Below are positions 1 through 12,982 of a stretch of DNA of 64,000 nucleotides, piece after piece; within the stretch, counting starts at the first letter, position 1, and each line of letters opens with the position of its first letter. This stretch comes from Hormiphora californensis (Eukaryota > Ctenophora > Tentaculata > Cydippida > Pleurobrachiidae). Under the pieces are notes generated by a model, which saw nothing but the letters and a program-made list of their open reading frames with translations, did no database searches and was not told where the DNA came from. A program made the position numbers and the translations under genes. The stretch spans positions 2,470,828 to 2,534,827 of the forward strand of contig CM035350.1 of the NCBI GenBank assembly GCA_020137815.1, given 5' to 3'.

Positions 1-332
1 TGTGTGAGAGAAAGCCGAGAGATGGAAAGAGATAGAGAGGACGTTTTTCCTTCCCATGGTTTGGTGTGTTGACAGGAGCTATTATTTTTCCTTCGCATTT
101 TAATGTGAGAGAGTCCCACTTGTTATTCCTCAGTCCTGGACCTGGTCGATTTTGTGCTTGGCATGCGGTGCAGCCCCCCACCCCCACCACAGTTTGTATC
201 TTCTTGTTGGGCATCTGATACAGAGCTAGGGGACTGCCAATTTTTTGCCCGAAAATTGAACCAAGCTCAAAATATGTGATAAAATAGCTGGTAAATACAT
301 CGATAATTATTATTCAATTTTGTTTCAGTTCC
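1..332. other. Upstream region of the first gene, no coding exon seen
   Basis: No convincing open frame is seen here. A polypyrimidine tract followed by AG at 327-328 lies immediately before the ATG at 333. The coding exon therefore probably begins a few bases upstream of its ATG, after a 5'-UTR intron whose first exon lies outside or near the window edge. Confidence 0.4.
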
Positions 333-3300
333 ATGGATGAGGATTATGTTTTGGAACCAGATGTGTTTGATGATTTGACAAAGGTCCTCAAAAGCTGTAC
401 AGTAGAGAGATTTGGAGAAAATGTTGATTCAATCAAGTCTAAAATAAACTCCATCAAAGAAAAAGACTTTGAGAAATTGGAGGAGCTTGTTTCTATATAT
501 ACGAGTGAAGGTCACCATAAAGAACCCTGTGAATGTGAGGAGTTTAAAGTTGGGGCGAGTCTTGCCCTTGCTATCGGAGACCATGTATTCAAATCAAATT
601 GGACTGGACTCCATTATGCCCTTAGAGCATCTGTGTTTTACCGGCAACTAACCAACACATTTGTCAAAAACTATCCCTCCCTTCTTTCTGTCTGCAACGG
701 ATCAAAAGATGAAAGTCCTGCGATGCTGGCAGCTTGGAAGCAGAACAAATACGAGTTTCTTCGTGTTCATTCTACTGATGGTATACTTAACGAACATATG
801 GGCGATAACGAGCAGGGGGACTCCGTTTTGACCTATTCGTTCCGTAATGCCCGGCAATTAGCACCTCGGTTTAGTGATCTGGAGGATGTCAGTCTGTTTG
901 TGGTGAAAACCTGGTATAATTCTGAGATCAACCAGAACCAGTTCATTGCCGCTGTGAAGGAGCTGACATGCCCCGAGAGTGTACTTCTGGAGCTGTCATC
1001 ATTATTAAAACTAGGAACTATAACTTACACAGACATAGTTCCTGTTTTGTTGCAACGCCAAAAGCTAACCATCACCCAATTTAACACAATCAAAGATAAC
1101 TTGAGGAAAACTGTTGGAGAGGAAAAGTTCACGGAATCCCTCCAGGGTTCAATTCGGAAGTTGTGCGTGACGCTAGCTAGATCGGTGAACAAAGATACAA
1201 ATATGAACCTTTTTAAGACTCTTTACCAGAGTCACATCAAATTAGAAATGGAAAATCAGCCGGAACTTGAGAATATCTGTCACGAGGCGTGTCGGCGGGG
1301 AAACTATCATCTCTTGAAGTTCCTGGCTAACTCACTTCCGGAGCACTTTAAAGTTATGATGCAGAGGTGGGATGACAAGGGTTATCGACCAGCCAAGTAT
1401 GGGGACACGAGACCGATGGAGCTTTATAGTGCACTCCACAAAACTACAGATATCTGGAGAGATTTATGTTTAAAGAGAAAGTCCAACATTGTAACTCTTA
1501 TCGTGGAAAATAACGTGGACAACTTAGATGAGGTAGAGTTGGAGCTACTTTTGCGGGGCGTTGAACCATCCATGCATACCTACTGTAATCGAAACCAGGA
1601 TAGCTCTCTTCACATCCTCTTCACTTGCTTCGACATAACACTCGACTTGGTGAAATCATTTGTGGAGTTTTACCAGTCTGCCGGTTTGAGTATTGATGCG
1701 GGGAACTCGTGTCAAGGGATGACACCCTTCACTACAATGTGTGCAAATCTGACTGTGTGGGACCCTGAAGATTGTCTTGAAGTATTGACATATCTAAGTG
1801 AGCAGGAAGGTATAAACTGCTGTTGGACGTTCACCATGCCCGATGGCCGGAGTGTTGGACCAAGTTGGCTGTGTGAAATGGCCATGAAGTTTCATGATGT
1901 GGAGGTTGGGGAGAAGGACTACAGTAAAGTTTTGGAGTTTGTTAAGAGTTTAGAAGACCCACCGATAGAGAAGGTGGATGAGGATGTGAGTTTTTATAGA
2001 AAACTGTGCGGTACTGAGGAAACACCTGAGGAGTTGTTCAAGGTGGGCATCCTTGCTGGATTTGGTACATTGTCAAATGCTCCCCAGGGAGTAGTCCACA
2101 GGCTACTGCCGGACAACCTTCTTCACTTCTACCTGCCCCGTCTCAAAGAGTTAACGATCTGGAGGAATTTTAACGATTCTTGGAAGATGGTGAATGGGTA
2201 TCCATATCCTGAGTTCCAAAGGCAAGCCATGCATGATGAGGATAGTAAGGATCAGCTCTCCGAAACTATATCCTCCCGTCAAATATCCGTGCTTAGAGTG
2301 ATAGTTGAGAAAATGGGATTGTCTGGTATAGTGTTTGATTCAACGCATACTGCCTTCACACAACCCTTTGCTGGCAATCCAAAACACGATCCTATCCTTG
2401 TTATTACAAAAGACTTGGAACAAGACATCCCACACACTCCCTTTTCCACCATACAAAGTGATGTTCGGGAGCTAGGCCGTGTTGGTCTCCTTGATGTGCT
2501 AGAGATTAATGGCAATTTACATGTAGTTAACATTCCAGAGGCGCTGCGGTCTGGCGAGGTCGATCATGTTGGGGGTGTCCTTACTCAACTGGGTATCCCT
2601 CCGTTTGCAGCTCTTGTCCCACCCCCTGGGACTACTTCATTCCACAACTGCAGCACTGGTTCATGGTTTAACAGACATCGTTTTGAGCTGCTTGAGACGA
2701 TCCAGGTGAAACCTGCCAGTGCTGCTGGGCTACTTCTTCAGCCGTTAAAAGATGTGATCGGCTTCATGCTTGGTGTTAACCGTTCTGATCCTCCGCAGGT
2801 AATTCCACAGAAACTGTGGTGTGTCAAAAAGAGCTAAAGTTTAGGACATTTGCCGGTTATTCATATACAAGTATTAAATTGTTTATTGTACAAAGTAATT
2901 TTCCAGGAACCGTTTTGCCTGTTTAACCGAAAGAAGCAGTTTTATCTGGTTGTAAAAGATGGTGGGAAAATAGCGATTTTTGGGAATGATAAGAAGAGGA
3001 TGGGAAGGAAATACGTGACAATCCTGGTACGGATAGCAATTGAACATCTAAACCATCGTTGGTGAGTTTCACGGGATGTTAGTTTAGTTTATGTACTATG
3101 TAGTAGGGTCCTACAATAAATGATAAACAAAATGATTTTATCATGTTTGGTGTTTCCTAGGTCGGGGAGAACTCTCGATAATACCACTGTTAGTTTGGAG
3201 CTAGTTAAACCCACCACTCCATCGACAAACAACAACACAGAAAGTGGGATCCCTGCTCATGAGATGCTAAAAAAGGGACAAGGAGCCTCATTACGGCTCT

Positions 3301-4152
3301 ACCAAATTCCCTGGCGTTACATGGTTTCTATCCTAAAAAAGACGGAAGGGATTGATTATCCTGCCCAAACGTGAGTGTTTTGGTGTCCAGTTGCTGAGAG
3401 TTTTCGCATATATTTATTCAGCGACTGTTTATTTAACTATTGAGATAGAGGAAATACCTGGAGAAGGTTACCAAGCTGCTGCACACAGGTGGTGTAATTC
3501 TCCGACAGGACGGAAGCAGCTAATTAACAGTCCGTCCAATCCCCCCATCTGTACAGGTCAACGTTGAAGTTACAAACAGACATACTTGCCGTGAATACAC
3601 TGAATAACTACTCTCAGCTAATAAGAAAGGTTGGATACACAACTACAGTGAGGGATTTGTTCCGTAAAAACAAAAATGTAAGTTACATGTTTGAAACTTG
3701 CGAAAGCAGAGTAATAACTTTGATTTTCATTCCTATTCAAGTTTGCCTTATTCGACCCTCGTCTCTCTGTACCGCGAATATTTTAAAAATATATAGTGAC
3801 GATCAGTGTGTTGGGATACTACAGGGTGTCCAACTGTCTTTGCGTGACCTGCGATTTTGGGTAGTTGATGCCACCACAGTGTGTGTGTAACAATACGCTG
3901 TCTAATTATGCTATTGTCTCAGGATCCCGCATACACTGAAAAGTTCCTGCCCGCTCTTACTACTGTTCTAGGTTAGTACCCCCACTTCTTTCTCTCTTCT
4001 CAACTAATTGTGAGAGAAGGGAATGTTGGTCATTATCAAATTATAGACAATCACACCAAATAGTGATTCTGTATTTCAAAGCATTTTTAATTTTACTCTG
4101 TGTGCCTCTGTGTGCCTCTGTGTGCCTCTCTCTCTCTCTCTCTCGCTCTCTC

Positions 4153-4196
<44 letters not shown>

Positions 4197-4882
4197 TCTC
4201 CCTCTCTCCCCCACAGATTTAGAGGAAGGTCACCTTCTCAATAGATGGGACAACGCTAAAGTTCACTGTTGGTGGATCGTTACGCTCCTTGTTGCTCTCG
4301 TTCTTGCCGGACTGACAGGTACCTTAATACATGAAATAGCCTTGATCGACCCTCTTTTTGTAAAGTTGGAAAGTTAGAGATCCTGATCCCGTATGAATCT
4401 TCGTGAGCTGTACTTATCTGTTTGTCCACTGTCTGTGTGTCAATATGTCTGGAATTATTTATGGCTGCACAAATAAGGTGAAGCCATATACAAGACGACA
4501 GCACGTCGCGACGGTGATCATTATATCATTCCAGATGTATCCCCTCATGCCACCATGTTGAGTTTTTGTGTGCTGGTTTCCCATCATATTCCATTTCAGT
4601 TTGGCTGGTTCACTCGTTTGATGCAGATCTGGGTTTCACAGGATTGGCTATTGTTGTTCCTGTGTTCGCTGTGTCATACGTATTAAAGAGGATCTGCACG
4701 CGTGATGAACAAGTGAGTGAAAGATGGGAGTGTATACCAGAGACCATGTTAGAGACAGAAATATCGGATAGAATGATCATAGTATAGCAGGCTCCTAACT
4801 AACTCCGTTTCAGGGCCAGTATGTGAAGATACCTGACCAGGAAATTATGGATACAGTTGCTACACACTTTGGAGCGGCATAA
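333..4882 (+). CDS. Unrecognised large two-segment membrane protein, eight exons
   Basis: I do not recognise the family. Coding exons with GT-AG borders and matching phases are 333-2798, 2907-3061, 3161-3370, 3557-3677, 3923-3971, 4217-4318, 4600-4712 and 4814-4882. They sum to 3285 nt, or 1094 residues plus TAA. The first exon alone encodes 822 residues; parts of it (around residues 320-360 and 420-460) look helical and loosely ankyrin-like, for example DSSLHILFTCFDITLDLVKS, but no clean repeat array is seen. Exons 6 and 7 each encode a hydrophobic stretch (WWIVTLLVALVLAGL, then LGFTGLAIVVPVFAVSYVL), giving two likely membrane segments near the C terminus, followed by a short tail ending HFGAA. 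This topology suggests a large cytoplasmic N-terminal part anchored by a hairpin or two-pass C terminus. Reading past the first donor gives a stop after 12 codons, so splicing is required. Exon structure is well supported; function is unknown. Confidence 0.75.
4126..4210. repeat. (CT)n microsatellite in intron 5 of the first gene
   Basis: An almost pure CT run fills the 3' half of the intron between 3971 and 4217 and runs directly into the acceptor CCCCACAG. It may act as an unusually long polypyrimidine tract. Just before it the heptamer-like phrase TGTGCCTC is repeated several times. Confidence 0.9.
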
Positions 4883-6485
4883 ATGCCAGCTTATCTGCAA
4901 AATTTTTGGACTAAATGAATTATTATCGCAATAATTAGAGGATTATTTCCGATCTTATTTTTGTATCTTATTTTTGTATTTCTGCATGTTTTATTCTGAA
5001 TCTCCCCTGATGTGAAATAATGTATTTTTGTTGCACAAATCTTTTAACCAATGCAAACGAATCGTGTTTACCTTTTGCAGTTGGTATCAAAACAAACTTG
5101 TTCTGCAACACGGAGACGGGAGAGAGGTACACCCAACAAATGTTTCGTGTTTGTTTTGTGAATCGCACGTCATTTTCCCATCTATCACTAGTTTCTGCGC
5201 GCGCCTAGTACTAAAGTTCACTATCGTCATAGTTACGCGCACGAACCGAAGCCGCGCGGACGACACGATGATCATGGAAATGATCACGGTCACACGGCCA
5301 CCTGGATCAAAAGGAATTGAGTAGGCTGAAAAACCTGGTTTCAGTAAAAAGTGTGTTGAGTAAGCTCATTCTAATTATGCAAGGATGAACATTCATGAAT
5401 CGCGATCAGGTTCATTCTGTCCCCCCAATCATATCTCCCCTCAATCTAGTCGGATCTATTAATCTCTTCCCCACTCTCTTTCAATCATGTTTCAGAACTA
5501 CAGAACTGCTATATGTCTAACACAGCATTCAGTCGTTAAATCTGCAGTTCCTGAAGAACAGGCCCGGCAAATTCGACTCCATTTGGGGGTCAGGTGTGGT
5601 CTATCTCTCACTTTAGTCTTGGATTCCAAGGTGCTTCAATGTGCTAGAAGATTTCTTCCTTTCCATTTTCATCCCAAGTTTAGTAGAGTTGACCTTGTTG
5701 TAAGAAAAGTGACGGTCATACAGTTTTGCCTGCGTAGCCCCAGGCTAGCCCCGCAAACATGAGGGGCACGACGTTTCCAAGGTACAGTTACCATGGGATA
5801 ACCTGGGCCACATTTAGTGGATGACTGACCGCACAGACAGCTCACACACAGTTAGTGAGAGATCACCAAACTATGTGAAATCACGACAAATTGCCTCTTT
5901 CTGGTTCTCTACCGTTGGTCTTTCTCTCTATCTCCTCTCGTGGCAAAATGCGGGGTGTCAGAAAAATTAACACTGGCGAGAGAGGAGAGAGGAAGTATGC
6001 AATTAGGAAACGGGTAAACTTGCTGCTCCCCCTATAATAGCAGCGTGGGTGTATGCTTTAATAGTTCACACTGCTCCACACACATGCAGCGGTGTCACAC
6101 ATTTTCAAATATTTGCTGCTCGCCAATTCAAACCCATGAACAAAGGGGAGCCTGACGCCGTGGATGAAAACTTGATGTTTACAAAGTGTGGTGTGTCATG
6201 GTGTGCTCTTTCAAAGAACTGATGGGCATGATGAAAACACGTTTAATTACGTTGTTATATAACTTAGAATACAAATCTCTTTGCACAAACTTGACAGCTT
6301 TATACAAAACACAGAGTCAATTTCACGTAGCACAGAGGAAGGGAGGGAGAGAAGGGTGTCGGGAGAGAGCATCACACAATAATTGATGCGACAGCTGCTG
6401 GTCTCCACTCGCCGTATTACAGCGGCACATCTGTTTACTTCGGCAAGTAGGACTACCAGCACTGGTTCCATAGATGGGGTGGTAC
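4883..6485. other. Intergenic region, no gene seen
   Basis: This holds the 3' flank of the first gene and the 3' flank of the minus-strand CH-domain gene. Short open frames occur on both strands but none has recognisable protein character or paired splice sites. I see no repeats worth naming. Confidence 0.5.
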
Positions 6486-7400
6486 TTATGCCCTGAAAAT
6501 TTCGTAGGCGGGTTTGCCTGGCAACTGGAGGATTTGGTCGAATTTCTGTTGTACGATCTTCCATGCGGATCCAGCTGTAAGCTTGGTGTCCACCTTCTTG
6601 ATCTCCTTCTTCTCCCCACCGAAAGCCTGTGAGAGGTAGAGTTTAGTTTTTGGGTATATTTAAACTAGGAAAAATATTCGGATCTTTGAAGTAAAATGAA
6701 CAAAAGAACTTACAGCCGCCGTGTGGTCGAATTTCTTTCCAAACTTCTCCTCGAGACCCTTGAAAGCATTAGCAATCTTGGGAGGAGCATCAATATCAGC
6801 AGCCATACCGCAGTCCTTTGCTCGTCGGGCAACGGCAAGCAGGGTGTTGACAACGTTCATCTTTCCTTTCAATTTGAGAAGATCATCGGGGGAGAAGATG
6901 GATGATTCAGGGACTCGGAGTTCTCGAGCCCAGGTGAGGAACTTCATGACATTTTCTCGGGCCTCCATTGATCGAGCAGAGCAGTCAAGAGCGACGTTCT
7001 GGGGGGCCTTCTTGGGGAGACTGCCAGGGTCTTCATCGTTAGCCTTGAACTCATCAACGCAGTACTGGATGTCAGTAGCCAATCGGCACATGAGTCCACC
7101 GTTCCTGAAGAATAGACGAGAGTTTTAACAACTATTGGAGCTGATGAAACTTGATGAAACTTGATGAAACATATCACGGTTGCAGTACATTAAAAGGATG
7201 TTAGAAGGAAACATTATAACTAATACACACCTGATGCTGGTGATGAGGTTCTCTCTGTTGAGAGTCTCGCTCAGAATACCACCCATCCAGATGCACAGCT
7301 TGTCCACCATCATCAACATCCTCTCGTCCTTGACGTCATCGAAGGACATACGCCTGTCATACTTACCTCCCTCCTTCCTGGCTCGTCGTTCCCTGGTCAT
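6486..7400 (-). CDS. Calponin-homology (transgelin-like) protein, paralogue 1
   Basis: This is a small actin-binding-type protein with one type-3-like CH domain, as in transgelin/calponin. Minus-strand exons are 7400-7231, 7104-6714 and 6626-6486, in phases 2 and 0, summing to 702 nt or 233 residues. The N terminus includes KYDRRMSFDDVKDERMLMM; the CH core has WMGGILSETLNRENLITSIR and NGGLMCRLA, and the later helices contain KGKMNVVNTLLAVARRAKD. The C-terminal exon ends LPGKPAYEIFRA; no calponin-type repeat is visible, so it is shorter in architecture than calponin. The ATG is preceded closely by TATTAG, consistent with a 5'-UTR intron. It has a close paralogue at 10851-11881 with the same coding length. 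Role in actin bundling or cortex regulation is inferred from the family. Confidence 0.88.
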
Positions 7401-7671
7401 TTCTCTTCCCTCTAATAGAGAAAGATGGAAAGTTTAAGAAACAAAGAGATAGGGAATGGAGGTATATTTTATTTGGAAAACTATTTGTTTGGCAACTATA
7501 GTTATACGGCAAAGAAAGCAACAAAATCACAAACAACCTGCAATATGAAAGACAGGGAAAGTATGTTCGGCATTTCCCAACTCTCCAAGAACAAATGAGA
7601 GAATAAAGAAAGAAAGAAAGATTACATTGAGAAATAAAGATAGTGATAGAATGAGAGACTGTAAGCTGGAA

Positions 7672-7740
<69 letters not shown>

Positions 7741-8378
7741 CGGCCCTGGAGAGAGAACTGCCCTGCAGAGAGAGCTGTCCTGCAGAGGGAGAGCCCTGGA
7801 GAGAGGGCTGTCAACACTATAAAGCAGCAGAAGAGCTTAGACCAGCTCGTAGAATAAGCAGATGCTACTATAACATAAAGGCTGCTACTATAACATAAAG
7901 CTGAAACTCTATTCAGCCACCCATTCCATGTAAACACACGAACAAACAAACAACACATGCAGGGAGACTGCACTGCTGCGTGTGTGCAAGTTGGTTGCAA
8001 AAAGTGAAGGTCAGTGTTCATATGTTTATAGGATTAGTGTTTTCTCTCCGATGATTGGATGTCACGTGTCTAAAGTTAGACCACCCTATTGGTAGAACGG
8101 ATGGTCCATCACTAGTGTACATATAGGACACAGTAAAACACAGGACACTTTTACAGGAAAACTATATGTTTCGGCAGTGCTGTGGCCAATGGGGTGGTTC
8201 ACCCGCATACTATTAGATTACTACATTACTGCCATGGACCAATACCCGCACAGGGCCCAACATCACGTGACTGCACGCCTGCACAGAAGGGATATAAACT
8301 AATTCTGCGTTTCCTCGCCGCGCGGAGAGAGAGAAAGAGGAACACTGTAGAAGAGGCCTTTGCTTTTTGTAGAGAGAA

Positions 8379-8442
<64 letters not shown>

Positions 8443-8741
8443 TGAGAGAGAGAAGTACAGAAGGGGTGGTGGAGTAAGAAAGCTACGCTAGAAGTAGAGA
8501 GAAACAAAAAATCGATCGAGAAAAGAGACGGAATTAAAGACTGAAAAGTGCAAATGTATGTCCGAAAGCAGCGTATGATACCATGAAAGAAATTATGTAA
8601 TGTAGCAAGGTGGCAATTTAACAATAACGTAACTTTTTTATTCCTGGATTCTGATTGGATCAAGAGTTTATGAAATCGGGCTACTACTGCTTGAGTCCGT
8701 ATCAAGATTTGTGAAAGTTTATGTTGTGATATATGCCTGTT

Positions 8742-8803
8742 AGGGGAAACTCTAACTGAATGGCATCCCATTAATGGGATGCCATTCAGTTAGAGTTTCC
8801 CCT
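8742..8803. repeat. Perfect 62-bp palindrome with no spacer
   Basis: The left arm 8742-8772 (starting AGGGGAAACTCTAACTG) is the exact reverse complement of 8773-8803. The centre is CCCATT/AATGGG with no spacer base. Flanking bases 8741 and 8804 no longer pair. No target-site duplication was recognised. Confidence 0.95.
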
Positions 8804-9698
8804 TATATTGGGATGATTGGTAACATAAACCAACTCGAGTTCATGGCTATGGAGCGAAAATCTCAATGTGACACATCACTACGAGCTGTCTGGCGACCCC
8901 ATCTGAGAGAGAATCAAATCGGGTTTTATGGCACCGCTAGACATTGGTACCATTGCTACCTATTCTCGCTTCGTGAGTGAGATCGATCTCAGTCGTGCGC
9001 AACGTCGATCTCGCCTAGGTGTCCATGTCACCAACGCCAGACGTATTACAAGTGCAATTACTGTAGGTGAATACATTAACTTAAGATGGGATGGTGCATG
9101 TCAACAGTTCGACTGGTGATGTCAGTGCTCTCTAACCCAGCTACCATTTCCCCGAAATTCGCCCGTAGGGCGAACGGGTTTACTAGTGTTTTTAAAGACA
9201 GACATCCCAACTACCCAGATAATGGAATATCCTATTGATGGGAAAGTGTATCAAAAAGCACTTGGTACTGGTGTGCACAATGTGATCCACGCTCAACCGA
9301 TCACAAACCACAGTGACTGCACGTTGAAAACTCATACGACAAAATTCTTAGAAAAGGTAGCTATAATTATTTCATTCAATTATTATATACACGCATCTTT
9401 AACAGACCGATATTTTCCAACAAGTTTCACAATTTTTCTCGGCAGCTAAATTTACATGTGGTGAAACTCAAATTGAAGGACTAAATAGTTTCCATACAAT
9501 TAATAGAACACTGCGAGAGAGAAGAATGAAAAACCACACGTGGCTACGAAAGGAGCTGTGCCAATGAATAATAATCCAAAACTAGAGAAATATTTCATAA
9601 GTTGCTACTACGAAAATTTGCAATTTGAGGGAAGCCTAATTGTAGCTCAGCAGAAAGCTTCAAGAGGGAGAGAGGGAGATTGTACACGAGACTTTAGA

Positions 9699-9735
<37 letters not shown>

Positions 9736-10425
9736 CAGAGCAATAAATCAGCAGTGCAGCAGCAGCTGCAGTAGCAGCCAAAGTGTACCTGCTGCTGCAG
9801 GCATAGCTGGTGGCACTTTTACTGTTGACAACCTAGCTTTCTCTCTCTCACTCTCCCTCTCACTCTCCCTCTCTCTCCCTCTCACTCTCTCCCTCACTCT
9901 CTTCCTCCCTCTCCCCCTTTAGCTTTTTCCATCTTCTAATTCTCCCTCTAGTATATAGCCAGATTCTCTCCGACCTCGAGTGTTGACAAGTCGTGAAGCG
10001 AACACCCGCGGCCCTTGTTTTACACTATGGAACTGGGATAGTGGGAGACTCAGACACATGAAAGAATGGAGAGGGGGAAGAGAGATAGGGATATAATAGA
10101 AAGCTAGACAGAAAGCTCCTACACTCGACACTGTCGACTCGCCATATATGAAGACAACAGCAGCTGACTAGAGAGTACTCAAAACAACATAGCGAGTTGC
10201 TCAAATGACACAACTACGAGATGCATTATTGCGGGGAAGACAGTTTTAAATGACTTAACAAACTCTCAGGTAACCGGGAAAATAGGACCAAGTGAGAGAA
10301 ATAGGACAAGCTAGGGAGAGATAGAAATTTAATTAGGTAAGTGTTGAGCTAAAATAAGTATTCGCCAGCATTTAGTGTACGCGAATACTGCATCAGGTCC
10401 TCTCTAAATGAGCAACTCACCACGA

Positions 10426-10427
10426 GA

Positions 10428-10493
<66 letters not shown>

Positions 10494-10495
10494 AG

Positions 10496-10592
<97 letters not shown>

Positions 10593-10600
10593 GAGAGAGT
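10426..10600. repeat. (GA)n microsatellite
   Basis: About 175 bp of nearly pure GA dinucleotides with a few interruptions (AGAAG, GAGGAG) that shift the register. It is the longest of several such runs around the CH-domain genes. Confidence 0.95.
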
Positions 10601-10850
10601 GAGAAAGGAAGACAAGAAAGACAGAGATGCCAGTCACACTACTACAGAAAAGTCCCCACCTTCCTCTCTATTTCTACCTATCTTTCTTCCTTTTTACTTC
10701 TTATCGAATAAAGGCATTAGCTATTTTAGGTGACATCGGTGCATGACTATTAAATTCAATTTTCCCTCGCACACACTCAGAATTTCAGCATCGCAAAACG
10801 ACAAAAAACAGTCCACACATATTGGAGGTGTTATTATGACGCGTGACAAA

Positions 10851-11881
10851 TCATGCTCGGAAGATCTCGTATCCTGGTTTTCCAGGAAGCTGGAGGATTG
10901 TGTCAATTTTCTGTTGAACCATCTTCCACGCAGAACCTCCCAATAGTGTAGTACTGACTTTCCTGATCTCCTTTGAACAGGGCCCGTTGAATGCCTGTGG
11001 GAGAGAGAGAGAGGGTTAAGTGAGCCGGTTGCCGGAAGGTAAATTGAGTTTGCAAAAAATGCAGTTCCGACGAATACGCGATAGAAAGTTGGTAAACACC
11101 GGCCGACTGTGTTAGGCGTTCTGTTAAAAATATTACTCACCGCTGCCGTGTGGTCGAATTTCTTTCCAAACTTCTCCTCAAGACCCTTGAAAGCATTAGC
11201 AATCTTGGGAGGAGCATCAATATCAGCAGCCATACCGCAGTCCTTTGCTCGTCGGGCAACGGCAAGCAGGGTATTCACAACGTTCATCTTTCCTTTCAAT
11301 TTGAGAAGATCATCGGGGGAGAAGATGGATGACTCAGGGACTCTGAGTTCTCGAGCCCAGGTCATGAACTTCATGACATTTTCTCGGGCCTCCATTGATC
11401 GAGCAGAGCACTCCAAATTGTAGGCCTGCGAGAATGGAACTCAGTAAAATATGAAGAAACCCAAAAAACTGGAATTATTTTGGGCACGTCGCGCCCCTCT
11501 GTGTTTGTTCACGAAATGTTGAAAGTAGCCTGCTACTCAGGCAAGAAATATTTTGGATGAATAATGCATTTTGGTCTAAATGATAGCCTCTCAGTCCAAA
11601 TGGGTTACCTGTGGAGGGTTAGAGGGTAGATCATGGCCATTGCTCTCACTTTTACTGCAATCATCAACACTATCCTGAATCACTTCAGCCAACTTGCAGA
11701 TAAGGCCTCCATTCCTGATGCTTGTAATGAGGTTCTCTCTGTTGAGAGTCTCCCCCAGAATACCACCCATCCAGATGCACAGCTTGTCCACCATCATCAA
11801 CATCCTCTCGTCCTTGACGTCATCGAAGGACATCCTCCGGTCATATTTAACCCCAGCCCTGCGTGCTGGCCGTCCTGACAT
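10851..11881 (-). CDS. Calponin-homology (transgelin-like) protein, paralogue 2
   Basis: Minus-strand exons are 11881-11609, 11425-11141 and 10994-10851, all phase 0, summing to 702 nt or 233 residues, exactly the length of paralogue 1. The start MSGRPARRAGVKYDRRMSF aligns with the start of paralogue 1. Here the CH N-terminal half is continuous (no intron after ITSIR), while an intron falls after NPPQ, a place uninterrupted in paralogue 1. A central stretch of about 35 residues (from around CKLAEVIQDSV) is divergent, whereas the flanking CH segments are almost identical at nucleotide level. The last exon (from AFNGPCSKEIRKV to GKPGYEIFRA) is diverged. The pattern indicates duplication followed by patchy gene conversion. 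Actin-related function is inferred from the family. Confidence 0.88.
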
Positions 11882-12933
11882 TGTTAAACACTCACTAGTC
11901 AACACGTGGGAGGGGTGAAAAATGGGAAACAGCTTTGCAGTTGTAGGGCTTCAGGTGAACAAGGCTAACAGTGCAGTTCAAGTGGGGGGAAGCACGTTGT
12001 ACAGACCCACAAACATACCAACAAACTCGACAAGGCAGGAGAGAGAGAGGGGCTTTCCAAAAAAGGTTTAAAACCCCTAGGTCCAAAAAAGGTGGGGGGG
12101 GAAATTTAAATTTGGGGCCCCAACCAAATTTTTTCAAAGTCTCCATCATTGTTCGCGGGCCAGTAGGACCTTTGTACAGGTTTAACTCAATGTAACGCGT
12201 GTTTGCATGACAACGACCGGCCTGGTCAGTCTTTTTCAAGCTAGGCGGCTTAGGAAAAGGTAAATTTACCTACCCGCGCAATCAACAGACCCCGTGCGGC
12301 ATGAGAGATATATCTCTAATTGCACTTACAATTGTTCCCAAGACCATATTCCGGCTAGAATTAGATGAATACAGATTGCTATATCTGTACCCCCGTGACC
12401 TGGCCCGTATGAGGCTAGGATGGTTTACCGCCATAAACTTAACTTACTAATAATTAATAAGGACACCATGCTAGCTAGTGGACGTGAAATTTTCTTAAAA
12501 TGCCCCCGCGTGGCAATCTACCCAGCGTAAATTTTTTTGAGGGCCCCCCCCTGTTCCTCCTGAAAACCCCCGGCACTTTGAGCTATATTGGACAAAGCGT
12601 CTTTCCGTCTTCGTTCGTTGTGGTTCTGGAAATTATTATGAACGATGGACGGATGTTTTTTTTAAACTATTTATTTTTCCCCCGAATTTCAAAAGGCAAC
12701 AGCCCTTGACAAAAAAAACCGAGTGTTGACGTGCCCAAAAACCCGAATAGGGGGGATTTAAAACCTCTGTTTGTTGGTTTGGGGCGTAGGGGGGCAGTTG
12801 ATAAAAAAACCCCCCCTCTCCCCCCCCTTCCCTTTTTCCCCCCCTTTTTTTTTTTCCCCCCCCCCTTCCCCTCTTTCCTCCCCCTCTCTTCTCTCCCTTT
12901 TTTCCCCCCATCCCCCTCCACTCCATCTCATTT

Positions 12934-12982
<49 letters not shown>

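Larger units (their letters stand above)
7401..10850. other. Repeat-rich intergenic region between the two CH-domain genes
   Basis: Long (GA)n runs lie at about 7677-7736, 8381-8440, 9699-9733 and 10426-10600. A 20-bp direct repeat (GCTACTATAACATAAAG with variants) lies at 7861-7900. A perfect palindrome is at 8742-8803. Open frames across the GA runs are artefacts of a stop-free dinucleotide repeat. No gene is supported. Confidence 0.7.

Noticed and set aside
3489-3560. Possible extra exon of the first gene (reading WCNSPTGRKQ)
   Set aside because: It ends at a poor donor and breaks the phase; the acceptor at 3556 joins exon 3 to exon 4 in phase without it.
10349-10637. Serine/leucine and arginine/glutamate repeat frames over (GA)n runs here and at 7.6, 8.4, 23.7, 24.2 and 37.4 kb
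   Set aside because: Dinucleotide repeats have no stops in any frame; no other coding evidence.
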